Assembly: GCF_015775975.1 (NCBI RefSeq)
Contig: NZ_CP064056.1
Coordinates: forward strand, 124,001 to 188,000
Direction of reading: 5' to 3'
Length of the DNA: 64,000 nt
Source of the DNA: Staphylococcus lloydii
Lineage (GTDB): Bacteria; Bacillota; Bacilli; Staphylococcales; Staphylococcaceae
Shown here piece after piece: positions 20,557 through 29,829 of the stretch. The position numbers were made by a program, and so were the translations under genes. The number at the start of each line of letters is the position of its first letter. The stretch's first letter is position 1. The notes under the pieces are model-generated. The model worked only from the letters and a program-made list of their open reading frames with translations. It made no database searches and was not told the origin of the DNA.

Positions 20557-20668
20557 AAATATTGACTTCCTTTCTACTTGCTACTAAGTTTTCTCAAAAA
20601 ATAAAACCAATATATATATTGTCTGCCCAGATTGACTAAAAGTAAAATAGTTTTTAGTATATATAATA

Positions 20669-20686
20669 TATAAGTAATTACTTATA
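20669..20686. promoter_or_regulatory. 18-bp perfect palindrome, candidate LysR operator
   Basis: TATAAGTAATTACTTATA reads the same on both strands. It lies just after a TATAAT (20662-20667) and only 5 nt before the SD of the LysR gene, in the intergenic region shared with the divergent exporter. It fits the general T-N11-A dyad pattern of LysR binding sites, so autoregulation plus exporter control is plausible. Confidence 0.6.
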
Positions 20687-20705
20687 CTATGAAGGAGGGA
20701 ACCTC

Positions 20706-21596
20706 ATTAACCGTAACTATAAGTACATTGAAACGATTATTAATGAAGGCACAATCACGAAGGCGGCTAATAAACTCTATGTTTCGCAACCCTATCTAAG
20801 TAGTTTTATAAAAAACATAGAAACTGAGTGGAATATCATTATTTTTAATCGAAAAAAGCATCCACTTACTTTTACGCCGGAAGGAGAAGTTTATTACAAA
20901 TATTTACAAGAACAAGAGCGACTTTATCACGATGTAACGCGAAAAATCACTAACATTTCAAATTTGAACTCTGGTTTTTTAAATATAGGTATAACACCTA
21001 CGTTAGCATTCCATATACTGCATAAAATTTTGCCCAAGTTCATGAATGTTTTTCCGAATATTAAAATAAACTTAGTTGAAGGTACTTCTCAGGATATTGA
21101 AAACCAAGTATTAGAAGGCAAAGTAGATTTATGTTTAAACACGCTACCTTTATTGAATAGAAACATCCAATACACTCAAATCTATACGGAACCGATTTAT
21201 TTGGTCGTGCCACCACAACACCATTTATATAAAAGAATACAACAAAACGAAGTAAATTCAACTGAAATCATGTCACTCATATCACACGATCACTTTATTA
21301 TTTTAAAAGATAGGTATGGACTAAAGCAGATTATTAATAAAGCTTTAGAAACATACGACATTTACCCTAACGTTATTTTAGAAACTTCTAACGTCGATAA
21401 TGCGCATCGTCTTGCCATATCCGCAGGAGTTCTGACATTTATACCCAGCAGTTCTATAGAACATAATAGCGATGCCATTTACGTAGAACTAAACCAATCA
21501 TTTACAAACACTGTTGTTATTGGTTATAAAGACACCAAAAATTTAACTAAAGTTTGTGATGAATTTATCTCCTTAACACTTAAACAGTTTAATTAG
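20706..21596 (+). CDS. LysR-family regulator with ATT start codon
   Basis: This 296-residue regulator has an N-terminal winged HTH (residues 1-60; YIETIINEGTITKAANKLY followed by VSQPYLSSFIKNIE). A LysR substrate-binding domain runs from about residue 86 (LNIGITPTLAFHILHKIL) to the end. The reading frame is open to the strong SD GAAGGAGG (20691-20698). The only codon at normal spacing is ATT at 20706, giving (I/M)NRNYKYIETI. No ATG, GTG or TTG lies between the SD and the HTH, so the ordinary internal ATG at 20964 would delete the whole DNA-binding domain. Either ATT is used, as in infC, or a former ATG has mutated. It is divergent from the MFS gene that it probably regulates. Confidence 0.8.
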   Translation: MNRNYKYIETIINEGTITKAANKLYVSQPYLSSFIKNIETEWNIIIFNRKKHPLTFTPEGEVYYKYLQEQERLYHDVTRKITNISNLNSGFLNIGITPTLAFHILHKILPKFMNVFPNIKINLVEGTSQDIENQVLEGKVDLCLNTLPLLNRNIQYTQIYTEPIYLVVPPQHHLYKRIQQNEVNSTEIMSLISHDHFIILKDRYGLKQIINKALETYDIYPNVILETSNVDNAHRLAISAGVLTFIPSSSIEHNSDAIYVELNQSFTNTVVIGYKDTKNLTKVCDEFISLTLKQFN

Positions 21597-21701
21597 TTGT
21601 TTTCAGTTGTGTTACCTATGAGCTAGTTGGTGTATTAGGGAGTATGTGAATTTGTTTTTCCTGTATGACACTTTGAAGATGTTAACGAAAAGGAGAAAAA
21701 T

Positions 21702-22073
21702 ATGTATATTAAAGATGTAGCACAAAAAACAAATTTAGAACCCCATACAATTCGATATTATGAACAAGAAGGCTTGTTACCATTTATTGGAAGAGATGAA
21801 CATGGTTATCGCGTTTTTAAAGAAAGTGATTTAGGTTGGTTTGATTTCATCAATTGTTTAAAAATAACTGGTATGTCTATCAATGATTTAAGAAAAATTA
21901 TTACAATGACTGTAAATGGAGAAAAGGATTTTGACTCTAGACGTAAAATTTTATTAGACCATAAAAAAGTTCTAGAAGAACAACAAGAAGCGTTAAACAA
22001 AGCATTTAATAAAGTTGATGTAAAACTTCAATATTTCAATGATTTAGAACGAGAATATGAACAAGAACAGTAA
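21702..22073 (+). CDS. MerR-family transcriptional regulator
   Basis: This 123-residue regulator has the MerR winged helix at the N-terminus (YIKDVAQKTNLEPHTIRYYE and QEGLLPFIGRDEHGYRVF). A coiled-coil dimerisation helix rich in Q/E/K (residues about 75-120) follows. No cysteine-containing metal site is seen, so an organic or stress signal is more likely than a metal. AAAAGGAG precedes the ATG. It lies 81 nt ahead of an SDR gene in the same direction, a common regulator/reductase pairing. Confidence 0.9.
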   Translation: MYIKDVAQKTNLEPHTIRYYEQEGLLPFIGRDEHGYRVFKESDLGWFDFINCLKITGMSINDLRKIITMTVNGEKDFDSRRKILLDHKKVLEEQQEALNKAFNKVDVKLQYFNDLEREYEQEQ

Positions 22074-22154
22074 AATTATTTATTTGCTATAAAGTGCACT
22101 TTAACCCTTAGTATTAGAGTATAAACTTAAATATAAAAAAAGGGAGCGTTTCGA

Positions 22155-22940
22155 ATGGTTGAAAATAGCAAACTCGTATTGATAACAGGATCTAGTTCAG
22201 GCTTAGGTTTTGAATTGGCAAGACTATTTGCCAAAGATGGTTATGATGTTGCAATGTCAGGTTCAAGTGAAAGAATTTATGATTCTGCAAAAGAAATTGA
22301 AAAATTAGGTGTTGAAACATATCCATTTCAAGCCGATGCTGCAACTTATGAAGGAGTAGAAGATTTTTGGCGTTTCGTTGAAAATAAAAACCGCCGAATC
22401 GACGCAGCAGTTTTAAATGTTGGTATTAGTATCGGTGGTGCATTTTTAGAAAATGATTTAGCTGAAGAGTTAAAACTTATAGATATTAATATTTCAGGAA
22501 TGGTGCATATGGCTAAAAGAGTTTCACAACATATGGCCAAAAATAAATCTGGGGACATTTTAATTGTATCGTCATTATCAGCTACGTTACCTACACCATA
22601 TGAAACAGTCTATGGACCGTCGAAAGCATTTGGATTTATGTTTGCTGAAGCGTTAAGAGAAGAATTAAAAGAAAATAATATTAACGTAACTGCTATGTTG
22701 CCCGGTGCAACAAATACAGATTTTCACCATAATGCTGGTATGGATGCCACGTATTTTGGAGATGAAAACCATAAAAATGATAAACAACTTGTTGCTGAAC
22801 AAGGGTATGAAGCATTAAAACAAAGAATCGATCACGTTGTATGTGGAGATGAAGCTACAAAAAAAGAGGCAGAAGAAAATAGAAGAACAGCAGAAGATGT
22901 TAAAGCGGCTAGACATGCAGAAAAAGCGAAACCACAATAA
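22155..22940 (+). CDS. Short-chain dehydrogenase/reductase (SDR)
   Basis: This 261-residue classical SDR has the cofactor motif TGSSSGLG (residues about 11-18), the NVG segment equivalent to NNAG (AAVLNVGISIGG) and catalytic Ser in VSSLSAT. YGPSK supplies Tyr and Lys. The C-terminal 50 residues are charged and Lys/Glu/Ala-rich (KKEAEENRRTAEDVKAARHAEKAK), longer than usual and probably helical. Substrate unknown. It lies behind a MerR gene that probably controls it and ends at a strong terminator. Confidence 0.87.
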   Translation: MVENSKLVLITGSSSGLGFELARLFAKDGYDVAMSGSSERIYDSAKEIEKLGVETYPFQADAATYEGVEDFWRFVENKNRRIDAAVLNVGISIGGAFLENDLAEELKLIDINISGMVHMAKRVSQHMAKNKSGDILIVSSLSATLPTPYETVYGPSKAFGFMFAEALREELKENNINVTAMLPGATNTDFHHNAGMDATYFGDENHKNDKQLVAEQGYEALKQRIDHVVCGDEATKKEAEENRRTAEDVKAARHAEKAKPQ

Positions 22941-22978
22941 AATCAATATACATTTGGGATTTATAGAAAAGAAATATA

Positions 22979-23016
22979 GTAGGGCGTATCTTTAAAAATA
23001 ATGAGATACGCCCTAC
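22979..23016 (+). terminator. Rho-independent terminator after the SDR gene
   Basis: A 13-bp perfect stem, GTAGGGCGTATCT / AGATACGCCCTAC, is followed by GTTTATT. Confidence 0.9.
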
Positions 23017-23521
23017 GTTTATTATAAAAATGTTTTTACAATAAACGCATTTTGCATGTTCAATAATTGGAATTATCATTTACCAGATAATAGTCTTCGA
23101 TGAATTTAAAATAACTTATTTGCTTAGCAATTAACAAAACAAGACTATCAAGCGTATAGAAGAGAAAATAGACTCGTCGCTAATTGATAATTGTTTTCAA
23201 TTACTGTATTATAATATTGTGTTAAGTTTTAAATTAATATGAATAATATAAAAATGAATGCTGCTAAACAAAATCTTATATGTGGTTTGGATAATTTATT
23301 TTTCCAGTACATATGTAATAGAAAATTCTAAAAATATTATTTTGTTATTTAATATATTAAAAAGGCAGTTTTAGTGGGATATTAAAAATCAGAATTTTCA
23401 AAAACTTAACCGAGTATTTCTCAAGTTAATAGAGTGTTGAGAGTCAGAGAATGTTGTATTTATTGAATAGTGAACAACTTCATGTATTGCAAATTCAGAC
23501 TATTATTAAAGGAGTTAGATT
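23017..23521. other. Long leader region of the ECF/ABC operon
   Basis: About 500 nt separate the SDR terminator from the ECF S-component gene. It carries the Fur-box-like promoter listed separately. After that comes an approximately 300-nt leader containing a 30-codon frame at 23239-23331 (MNNIKMNAAKQNL...FQYICNRKF) without a good SD. No known riboswitch fold was recognised. Confidence 0.45.
23184..23212 (+). promoter_or_regulatory. Putative Fur-regulated promoter
   Basis: TGATAATTGTTTTCA (23185-23199) matches the 7-1-7 Fur consensus TGATAATNATTATCA at all but two of the defined positions. It overlaps a -35-like TTGATA (23184-23189) that is 17 nt from TATTAT (23207-23212). Iron-responsive repression of the downstream importer operon is inferred. 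Confidence 0.55.
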
Positions 23522-24100
23522 ATGAACAAATTATCAGTTAAAGATTTAATTACAGTAGGTATTTTTACAGCAATTTATTTAGTAGTATTCTTTGTAACTT
23601 TTATGATTGGATATATACCATTTTTAATTCCGTTTTTAGGATTAATTTGCCCGATCATATGTGGTATTCCTTTTATCCTATATGTTATGAAAATAGACAA
23701 GTTTGGCATGGTGACATTGACAGGCACTATTTTAGGTATTGCTTTTACAGTAATGGGTAGTGGCTTAATTATGATACCATTCGGTATTCTTTGCGGTTTA
23801 ATCGGAGATTTATTGATGAAATCTGGAAATTATAAAAATTGGAAATCTATTACGTGGGGATATGCAATTTTCTCTCTTTGGATGATGGGATTTGTAGTAA
23901 GAATGTTTATCGCAAGAGATCAATACTTTAAAGAAATCGCTAAGTCATACGGACAAGATTATGTGGATATCTTAGAATCTATTACCCCTATATGGACATT
24001 ACCAGTAATGTTTATTTTAACGATAATTGGTGGACTTATTGGTGCATGGTTAGGTAAGAAAATGTTTGGTAAACATTTTAAAAAGGCGGGACTAGTATGA
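23522..24100 (+). CDS. ECF transporter S component (MptS/Trep_Strep-like)
   Basis: This 192-residue membrane protein of about six helices has the pattern of the Trep_Strep/MptS S-component family. The N-terminus is KLSVKDLITVGIFTAIYLVV, then short loops with G/P-rich turns (IGYIPFLIPFLGLICPI) and a basic C-terminus GKKMFGKHFKK. S components bind the substrate and dock on the EcfT scaffold. It starts after AAAGGAG and overlaps the EcfT gene by 4 nt. Related S proteins in streptococcal Sia and staphylococcal Lha systems serve haem uptake. The substrate here is inferred from that and the Fur-like promoter, not shown. Confidence 0.82.
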   Translation: MNKLSVKDLITVGIFTAIYLVVFFVTFMIGYIPFLIPFLGLICPIICGIPFILYVMKIDKFGMVTLTGTILGIAFTVMGSGLIMIPFGILCGLIGDLLMKSGNYKNWKSITWGYAIFSLWMMGFVVRMFIARDQYFKEIAKSYGQDYVDILESITPIWTLPVMFILTIIGGLIGAWLGKKMFGKHFKKAGLV

Positions 24101-24828
24101 AGGTGACGGCTGATCCATTAGTAGATTATAGAAATATTGTTGCGAAACTAGATCCTAGAACAAAGATAGCGTTAACGATTACGATAAGTACAATTTTAAT
24201 ATCTAGTGGTAGTTCGCAAAGTATTTTAAGAATTTGTTTGTCATTATTTTCTCTCTCATTATTATTATCGATTCATAAAATAAGCTTATTTATAAAATGT
24301 ACTATTACTTTTTTGGTGCTTATATTGATTCAAAATTTCGTCGTTCCATATTCTGAAGGTATGTTTAAGTTTGTGCTTTTAGCTTTTGTTGGCATATTTA
24401 TGAATATGTTTCCGGGATTTATTGTTGGATATTACACATTATTTTCTACAAAGATAAGTGAATTTATAGCAGCTATGGAAAAAATGAAATTACCAAGAAA
24501 TATTATCATCCCGATATCGGTAATTTTTAGATTCTTTCCAACGATTGCTGAAGAATATAGAAATATTAATTATGCGATGAAAATGCGTGGTATTACGTTT
24601 TCAAACAATTTTCTTAAAATGATTGAATATAGGATGATACCACTCATTATATCTGTTGTACAAATTGGAAATGATCTTTCTTTTACAGCGATGACAAGAG
24701 GGGTTGATTCGCCATATAAAAGGACAAATATATGCGTCGTAAGATTTAAAATGCTAGATATCTTTCTATTAATCGTATTAATAATGTTATGGATTATATA
24801 TTTTAAGGAGAAGTTATTCAATGATTAA
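24097..24828 (+). CDS. ECF transporter transmembrane coupling protein (EcfT/CbiQ)
   Basis: This 243-residue T component links the S protein to the ATPases. The two coupling-helix motifs are visible: AMKMRGITF and AMTRGVDSP (A-x-x-RG type). An N-terminal hydrophobic block follows the DPRTKIALTI signature. It overlaps the S gene at ATGA and the ATPase gene by 8 nt, so the three are translationally coupled. Confidence 0.88.
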   Translation: MKVTADPLVDYRNIVAKLDPRTKIALTITISTILISSGSSQSILRICLSLFSLSLLLSIHKISLFIKCTITFLVLILIQNFVVPYSEGMFKFVLLAFVGIFMNMFPGFIVGYYTLFSTKISEFIAAMEKMKLPRNIIIPISVIFRFFPTIAEEYRNINYAMKMRGITFSNNFLKMIEYRMIPLIISVVQIGNDLSFTAMTRGVDSPYKRTNICVVRFKMLDIFLLIVLIMLWIIYFKEKLFND

Positions 24829-26275
24829 ATTTGATGATGTGACTTTTAACTATGCTTCTTCAAGAGAAACAGCTATCAAAAATGTATCACTTCAAATTAA
24901 ACAAGGTGAATTAGTTGTGCTTTGTGGAAAATCAGGTAGTGGTAAATCTACAATTACAAAATTGATAAATGGATTAATTCCTAAAGTTCAAAATGGTGAA
25001 ATAAGTGGTCACGTTTATATTGACGGTCAAAATATTTCAGAAATTGAAATGTATCAGTTATCGCAAATGGTTGGAAGTGTGTTCCAAAATCCCAAAACGC
25101 AATTTTATAACGTTGATACGACGAGTGAACTAGCATTTAATATGGAAAATCAAGGAATAGATAAAGAAGTCATTATTGAAAAGATTAAAACAGTGATGAA
25201 CAGATTTAAAATAGAGCACTTGTTAAATCGTAATATATTCGAATTGTCAGGTGGTGAGAAACAAATTATTGCGTGTGCTTCTGTACTTATTTCTAACCCT
25301 GAAGTAATCGTACTAGACGAACCTTCATCAAATTTGGATATGTTTAGTATTAAAAAATTGAAAGAAATGATTTGCTATTTAAAGAAGCATGGCAAAACAA
25401 TCGTACTTATTGAACATCGCATGGATTATATTATAAATTATGCAGATTCTATTTATTATATGGACAATGGAGAAATACATACACGTTATTATGCAGACGA
25501 ATTCAAAGCACTCAATTGTCACAAATTAGAAAGTATGGGGGTTAGACATGATAAACAAACGCAATTCATATGTGAACCCAAATCGGAATCTGATGTAATG
25601 GTAATGCATGACTTTACATATGCGTACGATAAATTTAGTAAAGATAAACAGTTAGAAATGAATTCAGTAACAATACCAAGAAGAGAAGTCGTTGCGATAA
25701 TTGGGGATAACGGGAGTGGCAAGTCAACCTTTGCCAAATGTCTGTGTGGTTTACCAAAGCATTTCAATGGCCATGTGACTTATGACAACAGACGGCTCAA
25801 GAAGAAGCAATTATTAAAGTATAGCTATATGGTCTTCCAAGATGTGAATACGCAATTATTTACAGAAAACTTAAATCAAGAATTGCAACTACTAGATGTT
25901 CAGGTAACTGAATCACAAGTCGATGACCTGTTAGGAAATGTGAACTTATTGAATAAAAAATATGAACATCCGTTATCACTTTCTGGAGGGGAAAAACAAA
26001 GAATTGCAATCGCTACTGCGATATTAAGCGACAAAGAAATCATTATTTTTGATGAGCCTACCTCAGGGCTAGATTTATATCATATGAAAAAAATTGCGGA
26101 AATGATTAAGGACTTACATGACCAAGGTAAGCAAATTTTTATTATTACACATGATAAATCTTTGATATTAGAAATATGTACTTATGTATTACATTTTGCA
26201 GATGGGCGTATTGTGAATCAATTCGCTTTAAATCATCAAGGCATGGAGCAATTAAATGATTACTTTGATGTATAA
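24821..26275 (+). CDS. ECF transporter ATPase, fused A-A' (two ABC domains)
   Basis: These 484 residues hold two ABC ATPase domains in one chain. Domain 1 (about 1-230) has Walker A GKSGSGKST, Q-loop FQNPKTQF, signature LSGGEKQ, Walker B VIVLDEPSS and switch His in LIEHR. Domain 2 (about 260-480) has GDNGSGKST, VFQDVNTQLF, LSGGEKQ, IIIFDEPTS and ITHD. Fused EcfA-EcfA' proteins drive dedicated (group I) ECF importers. Position after S and T completes a self-contained importer. Two ABC half-transporter genes follow 28 nt later in the same operon. Confidence 0.9.
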   Translation: MIKFDDVTFNYASSRETAIKNVSLQIKQGELVVLCGKSGSGKSTITKLINGLIPKVQNGEISGHVYIDGQNISEIEMYQLSQMVGSVFQNPKTQFYNVDTTSELAFNMENQGIDKEVIIEKIKTVMNRFKIEHLLNRNIFELSGGEKQIIACASVLISNPEVIVLDEPSSNLDMFSIKKLKEMICYLKKHGKTIVLIEHRMDYIINYADSIYYMDNGEIHTRYYADEFKALNCHKLESMGVRHDKQTQFICEPKSESDVMVMHDFTYAYDKFSKDKQLEMNSVTIPRREVVAIIGDNGSGKSTFAKCLCGLPKHFNGHVTYDNRRLKKKQLLKYSYMVFQDVNTQLFTENLNQELQLLDVQVTESQVDDLLGNVNLLNKKYEHPLSLSGGEKQRIAIATAILSDKEIIIFDEPTSGLDLYHMKKIAEMIKDLHDQGKQIFIITHDKSLILEICTYVLHFADGRIVNQFALNHQGMEQLNDYFDV

Positions 26276-26303
26276 AACGTGGCAATGAGAGGAGCCAGTA
26301 TAT

Positions 26304-28058
26304 ATGAACACCAATGAACATTGGATAAAATCATTATTTGAATTTGGTAAAGATGCAAAATTTAAAATTATTTTATCTGTATTATTGTCTATTATTAGTG
26401 TGTTTTCTGGATTAATACCTTATTGGACAGTTTACAAAATTATTCTAGCAATAATTAAAGGCAATCAAGAATTTAATCAAGTTGTTCTTTATATTAGTAT
26501 CGCAATAAGCGCTTATATTATACAAGTTGTATGCTTCGGTAGTTCAACAATGTTATCGCATGTTACAGCCTACGATATCTTATCCAATATAAGAAAACAG
26601 TTAGCTCAAAAGTTAATGCGCTTGCCTTTAGGCGTTGTAGAATCAAAAAAAATTGGTGAACTTAAAAGTATATTTGTCGATAAAGTTGAAACGATCGAAT
26701 TACCTTTAGCACATATTATTCCGGAAGTTATTGGAAACTTGTTACTTTCAATTTCTATATTTGTATATATTGTGATTATAGATTGGCGTATGGCCTGTGC
26801 TATGTTGATTACAATTCCGATAGCATTTTTTGCATTCAAAAAATTGATGTCTGGGTTTAATGAAACATACGAAGAACAAATGGCTTCAAATAATTATATG
26901 AATAGTTCAATCGTTGAATATATAGAAGGTATAGAAGTTATAAAAGCATTTAATCAATCTCAAAATTCATATAAAAAGTATAAAGACTCAGTAGATGCAT
27001 ACAAAACACATACTTTAAATTGGTTTAAAAGTACGTGGGGTTATATGAACTTAGGGGCAAGCATTCTTCCTTCAACTTTTCTAGGAGTGCTACCACTTGG
27101 TATGTATTTGATTTCAATAGACCAACTTACTTACGCAGAATTTTTTCTGTGCTTAGTATTGTCTTTAGGTGTTGTAGCACCAATCAAGAATTTTACTAAC
27201 TATGTGAATCAATTGAAGTCTATCCAATATGCGATTGTGGAAGTACGAAAAGTATTGAGTTTAAAAGATCTAGAAATTTCTGACCAATATAAAGAACCAC
27301 GACATAATGAAATTACATTTAATGATGTTAGGTTTTCTTATACAAATGATAAAGATAACTTAGTATTTAATCATTTATCATTTACAATTCCTGAAAAGTC
27401 TTTTACTGCAATCGTTGGTGCATCGGGTAGTGGTAAGTCAACAATTGCTAAACTTTTATCTAGGTATTGGGATGTTACATCAGGTGAAATTGATATTGGT
27501 GGCATAAACATTAAAGATATTGAACCTAAGAAACTTAATGAATTAGTGGGTTTTGTAGGACAAGATAATTATTTATTAAATCTTACTTTTAAAGAAAATA
27601 TTAAACTTGGAAATCCAGAAGCAACAGATGAAGCGGTTGAAAAAGCAGCAGAGTTAGCACAGTGTCATGAATTTATTGAAAAGTTACCGCATGGTTACGA
27701 TACTAATGTGGGTTCTGTCGGAGATAAATTATCTGGCGGTGAAAAACAACGCGTCACAATTGCCAGAATGATATTAAAAGACGCGCCTATAATTGTATTA
27801 GATGAAGCGACAGCTTATGTTGACCCAGATAATGAACAAAAAATTCAAGCCGCTTTAAATACTTTGACTCATAACAAAACGGTTATCGTTATTGCTCACA
27901 GATTATCGACAATTACACAAGCAAATCAAATTATTGTCTTGGGTGACCAACAAATTATTGAAAAAGGAACTCATACTAAATTATTGGAGAAGAAAGGCCA
28001 ATATAAAAAAATGTGGGATGTGCACATAGGGACAAAAGATTGGGGGGTATCTTCTTAA
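26304..28058 (+). CDS. ABC transporter permease/ATPase fusion (IrtA/YbtP/SiaD-like half-transporter)
   Basis: This 584-residue type IV ABC half-transporter has six N-terminal helices (about 15-290) and a C-terminal nucleotide-binding domain (about 335-580). Walker A is VGASGSGKST, signature LSGGEKQRV, and Walker B IIVLDEATAYVDPDNE. The ATAYVDPxNE form in place of the common ATSALD is typical of the IrtAB/YbtPQ group, which imports siderophores despite an exporter fold. It pairs with the next gene (34-nt gap) to make a heterodimer. Its association with an ECF S-T-A set in one operon resembles streptococcal siaDEFGH. Confidence 0.82.
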   Translation: MNTNEHWIKSLFEFGKDAKFKIILSVLLSIISVFSGLIPYWTVYKIILAIIKGNQEFNQVVLYISIAISAYIIQVVCFGSSTMLSHVTAYDILSNIRKQLAQKLMRLPLGVVESKKIGELKSIFVDKVETIELPLAHIIPEVIGNLLLSISIFVYIVIIDWRMACAMLITIPIAFFAFKKLMSGFNETYEEQMASNNYMNSSIVEYIEGIEVIKAFNQSQNSYKKYKDSVDAYKTHTLNWFKSTWGYMNLGASILPSTFLGVLPLGMYLISIDQLTYAEFFLCLVLSLGVVAPIKNFTNYVNQLKSIQYAIVEVRKVLSLKDLEISDQYKEPRHNEITFNDVRFSYTNDKDNLVFNHLSFTIPEKSFTAIVGASGSGKSTIAKLLSRYWDVTSGEIDIGGINIKDIEPKKLNELVGFVGQDNYLLNLTFKENIKLGNPEATDEAVEKAAELAQCHEFIEKLPHGYDTNVGSVGDKLSGGEKQRVTIARMILKDAPIIVLDEATAYVDPDNEQKIQAALNTLTHNKTVIVIAHRLSTITQANQIIVLGDQQIIEKGTHTKLLEKKGQYKKMWDVHIGTKDWGVSS

Positions 28059-28092
28059 TTTGTAAAAAGTTCAAATCTAAAGGAGGTAAAAA

Positions 28093-29826
28093 ATGTTTCA
28101 TATTACATTTAAGATTTTAAAATGGGCAATACCTTATAGAACAAGAATGATACTAGGTTTTGTCATGTCCTTTGTTAATTCTATTTTTATTGCACTCCCG
28201 ATTTTCTTAGCTGCACAAGTATTTAACCGTGTCTTGTCCAATAAACAGATTGCGATGTATGAAGTTATGGCTGTATTAGGAATTATGATTTTATTAGTGT
28301 TAGCAAGATTTGTTACAGCATACATGAAGAACAGACTTCAAGAAAGTATTGCCTATGAAATGAGCGCGAAAGAACGTTTGAACATTGGTGATAAGTTAAA
28401 AGATGTAAGGTTAGGTTACTTTGAAGATAACCAGACAAATGAATTAGCAACGGTTGTAACTACGGATTTAACATTTTTAGAAAATTATGCAATGAAAATG
28501 GTAGATATCGTCGTAAATGGCTACATATTAATTACAGTACTACTTTTATCATTACTAGTTGTATCTTGGGAAGTTTCTTTATTAGTGTTAATCGGCATAG
28601 TCTTATCTCTGGCGAGCATTCATCTATTAGAAAAAAAGAGTCACCAAAATGCGCCACAATACCATTATGTTCAAAATCAACTTGTTGAAAAAGTATTAGA
28701 AGTGGTTAGAGGTATACAAGTTATTAAATCGTTCTCAAAGGAAAATGCAAGTCTTCAAAGTTTTAATAAAGCAGTAGATGAAAGTAAACGAATCAATTCT
28801 AAAATTGAATTACAGTATATTCCATATAATTTACTACATTTGTTAAGTTTAAAAGTAATATCTATAGTTATTGTATTAGTAGCATGTTTACTCTATATGA
28901 ATCAAAGTATCGATTTATCAACGCTCATTATGATTTCTATCTTTTCGTTTGTTATTTTTGAAAGTGTGGAGAATGTAAATAGTGCAGCCCATGTACTAGA
29001 AATGATAGATATGACCTTAAATGACATTGAGGAAATTAATAAAGCGCCTATATTAGATGAAAAAGGAAAAAATATAGAGATTAATCATTATGATATTGAA
29101 TTTGAAAACGTTAGTTTTTCATATGGAGATAAACAAGTTATTAAAGACGTTAATTTTAAAGTAGGTTCACATACATCTACCGCTATTATAGGCCCTTCAG
29201 GAAGTGGGAAATCGACACTTTGTAATTTATTGTTAAGATTTTATGATGTAGATGAAGGAGCTATCCGACTTGGTGGTATTGATATTAGAAATATGACGCT
29301 TAGCACCCTTATGTCTCAGATTAGTGCAGTATTTCAAAAAGTATACTTATTTAATGACACAATCGAGAATAACATATTATATGGAAAACCAAATGCAAGT
29401 AAAGAAGAAGTGGTAGCAGCTGCTAAACAAGCATGTTGTCATGATTTTATAATGTCATTGCCAGATGGATATCAGACAATGGTGAATGAAAAAGGTAATA
29501 ATTTATCTGGTGGAGAAAAACAAAGAATATCAATTGCGAGAGCTATATTGAAAGATGCACCGATAATAATTTTGGATGAAGCAACTGCAAGTATTGATCC
29601 AGAAAACGAACACCTCATACAAAGTGCGATTGATGAATTAAGTAAAGGAAAAACAGTGATTACCATAGCACATAAAATTGGAACGATTAAAAATGCTAAT
29701 GAAATAATCGTACTAAACGAGGGTGAAATCACTCAAAAAGGTGTTCATAATACATTGATTAATGAGTCTGGAATATATCAAAACTTCATTAAGACTAAGA
29801 CACAATCAGAAGGCTGGAGACTGTAA
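28093..29826 (+). CDS. ABC transporter permease/ATPase fusion (IrtB/YbtQ/SiaE-like half-transporter)
   Basis: This 577-residue partner half-transporter has six N-terminal helices. The NBD contains Walker A IGPSGSGKST, Q-loop VFQKVYLFNDTI, signature LSGGEKQRISIARA, Walker B IIILDEATASIDPENE and H-loop IAHK. It follows its partner by 34 nt behind AAAGGAGG. The two NBDs differ in the residues after the Walker B glutamate, as expected for an asymmetric heterodimer. It is the last intact gene of the operon; a truncated frame and terminator follow. Confidence 0.82.
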   Translation: MFHITFKILKWAIPYRTRMILGFVMSFVNSIFIALPIFLAAQVFNRVLSNKQIAMYEVMAVLGIMILLVLARFVTAYMKNRLQESIAYEMSAKERLNIGDKLKDVRLGYFEDNQTNELATVVTTDLTFLENYAMKMVDIVVNGYILITVLLLSLLVVSWEVSLLVLIGIVLSLASIHLLEKKSHQNAPQYHYVQNQLVEKVLEVVRGIQVIKSFSKENASLQSFNKAVDESKRINSKIELQYIPYNLLHLLSLKVISIVIVLVACLLYMNQSIDLSTLIMISIFSFVIFESVENVNSAAHVLEMIDMTLNDIEEINKAPILDEKGKNIEINHYDIEFENVSFSYGDKQVIKDVNFKVGSHTSTAIIGPSGSGKSTLCNLLLRFYDVDEGAIRLGGIDIRNMTLSTLMSQISAVFQKVYLFNDTIENNILYGKPNASKEEVVAAAKQACCHDFIMSLPDGYQTMVNEKGNNLSGGEKQRISIARAILKDAPIIILDEATASIDPENEHLIQSAIDELSKGKTVITIAHKIGTIKNANEIIVLNEGEITQKGVHNTLINESGIYQNFIKTKTQSEGWRL

Positions 29827-29829
29827 ATT

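Noticed and set aside
23017..23521. Riboswitch (TPP, cobalamin, FMN) ahead of the ECF operon
   Set aside because: No conserved riboswitch core seen; the Fur-like box explains regulation better.
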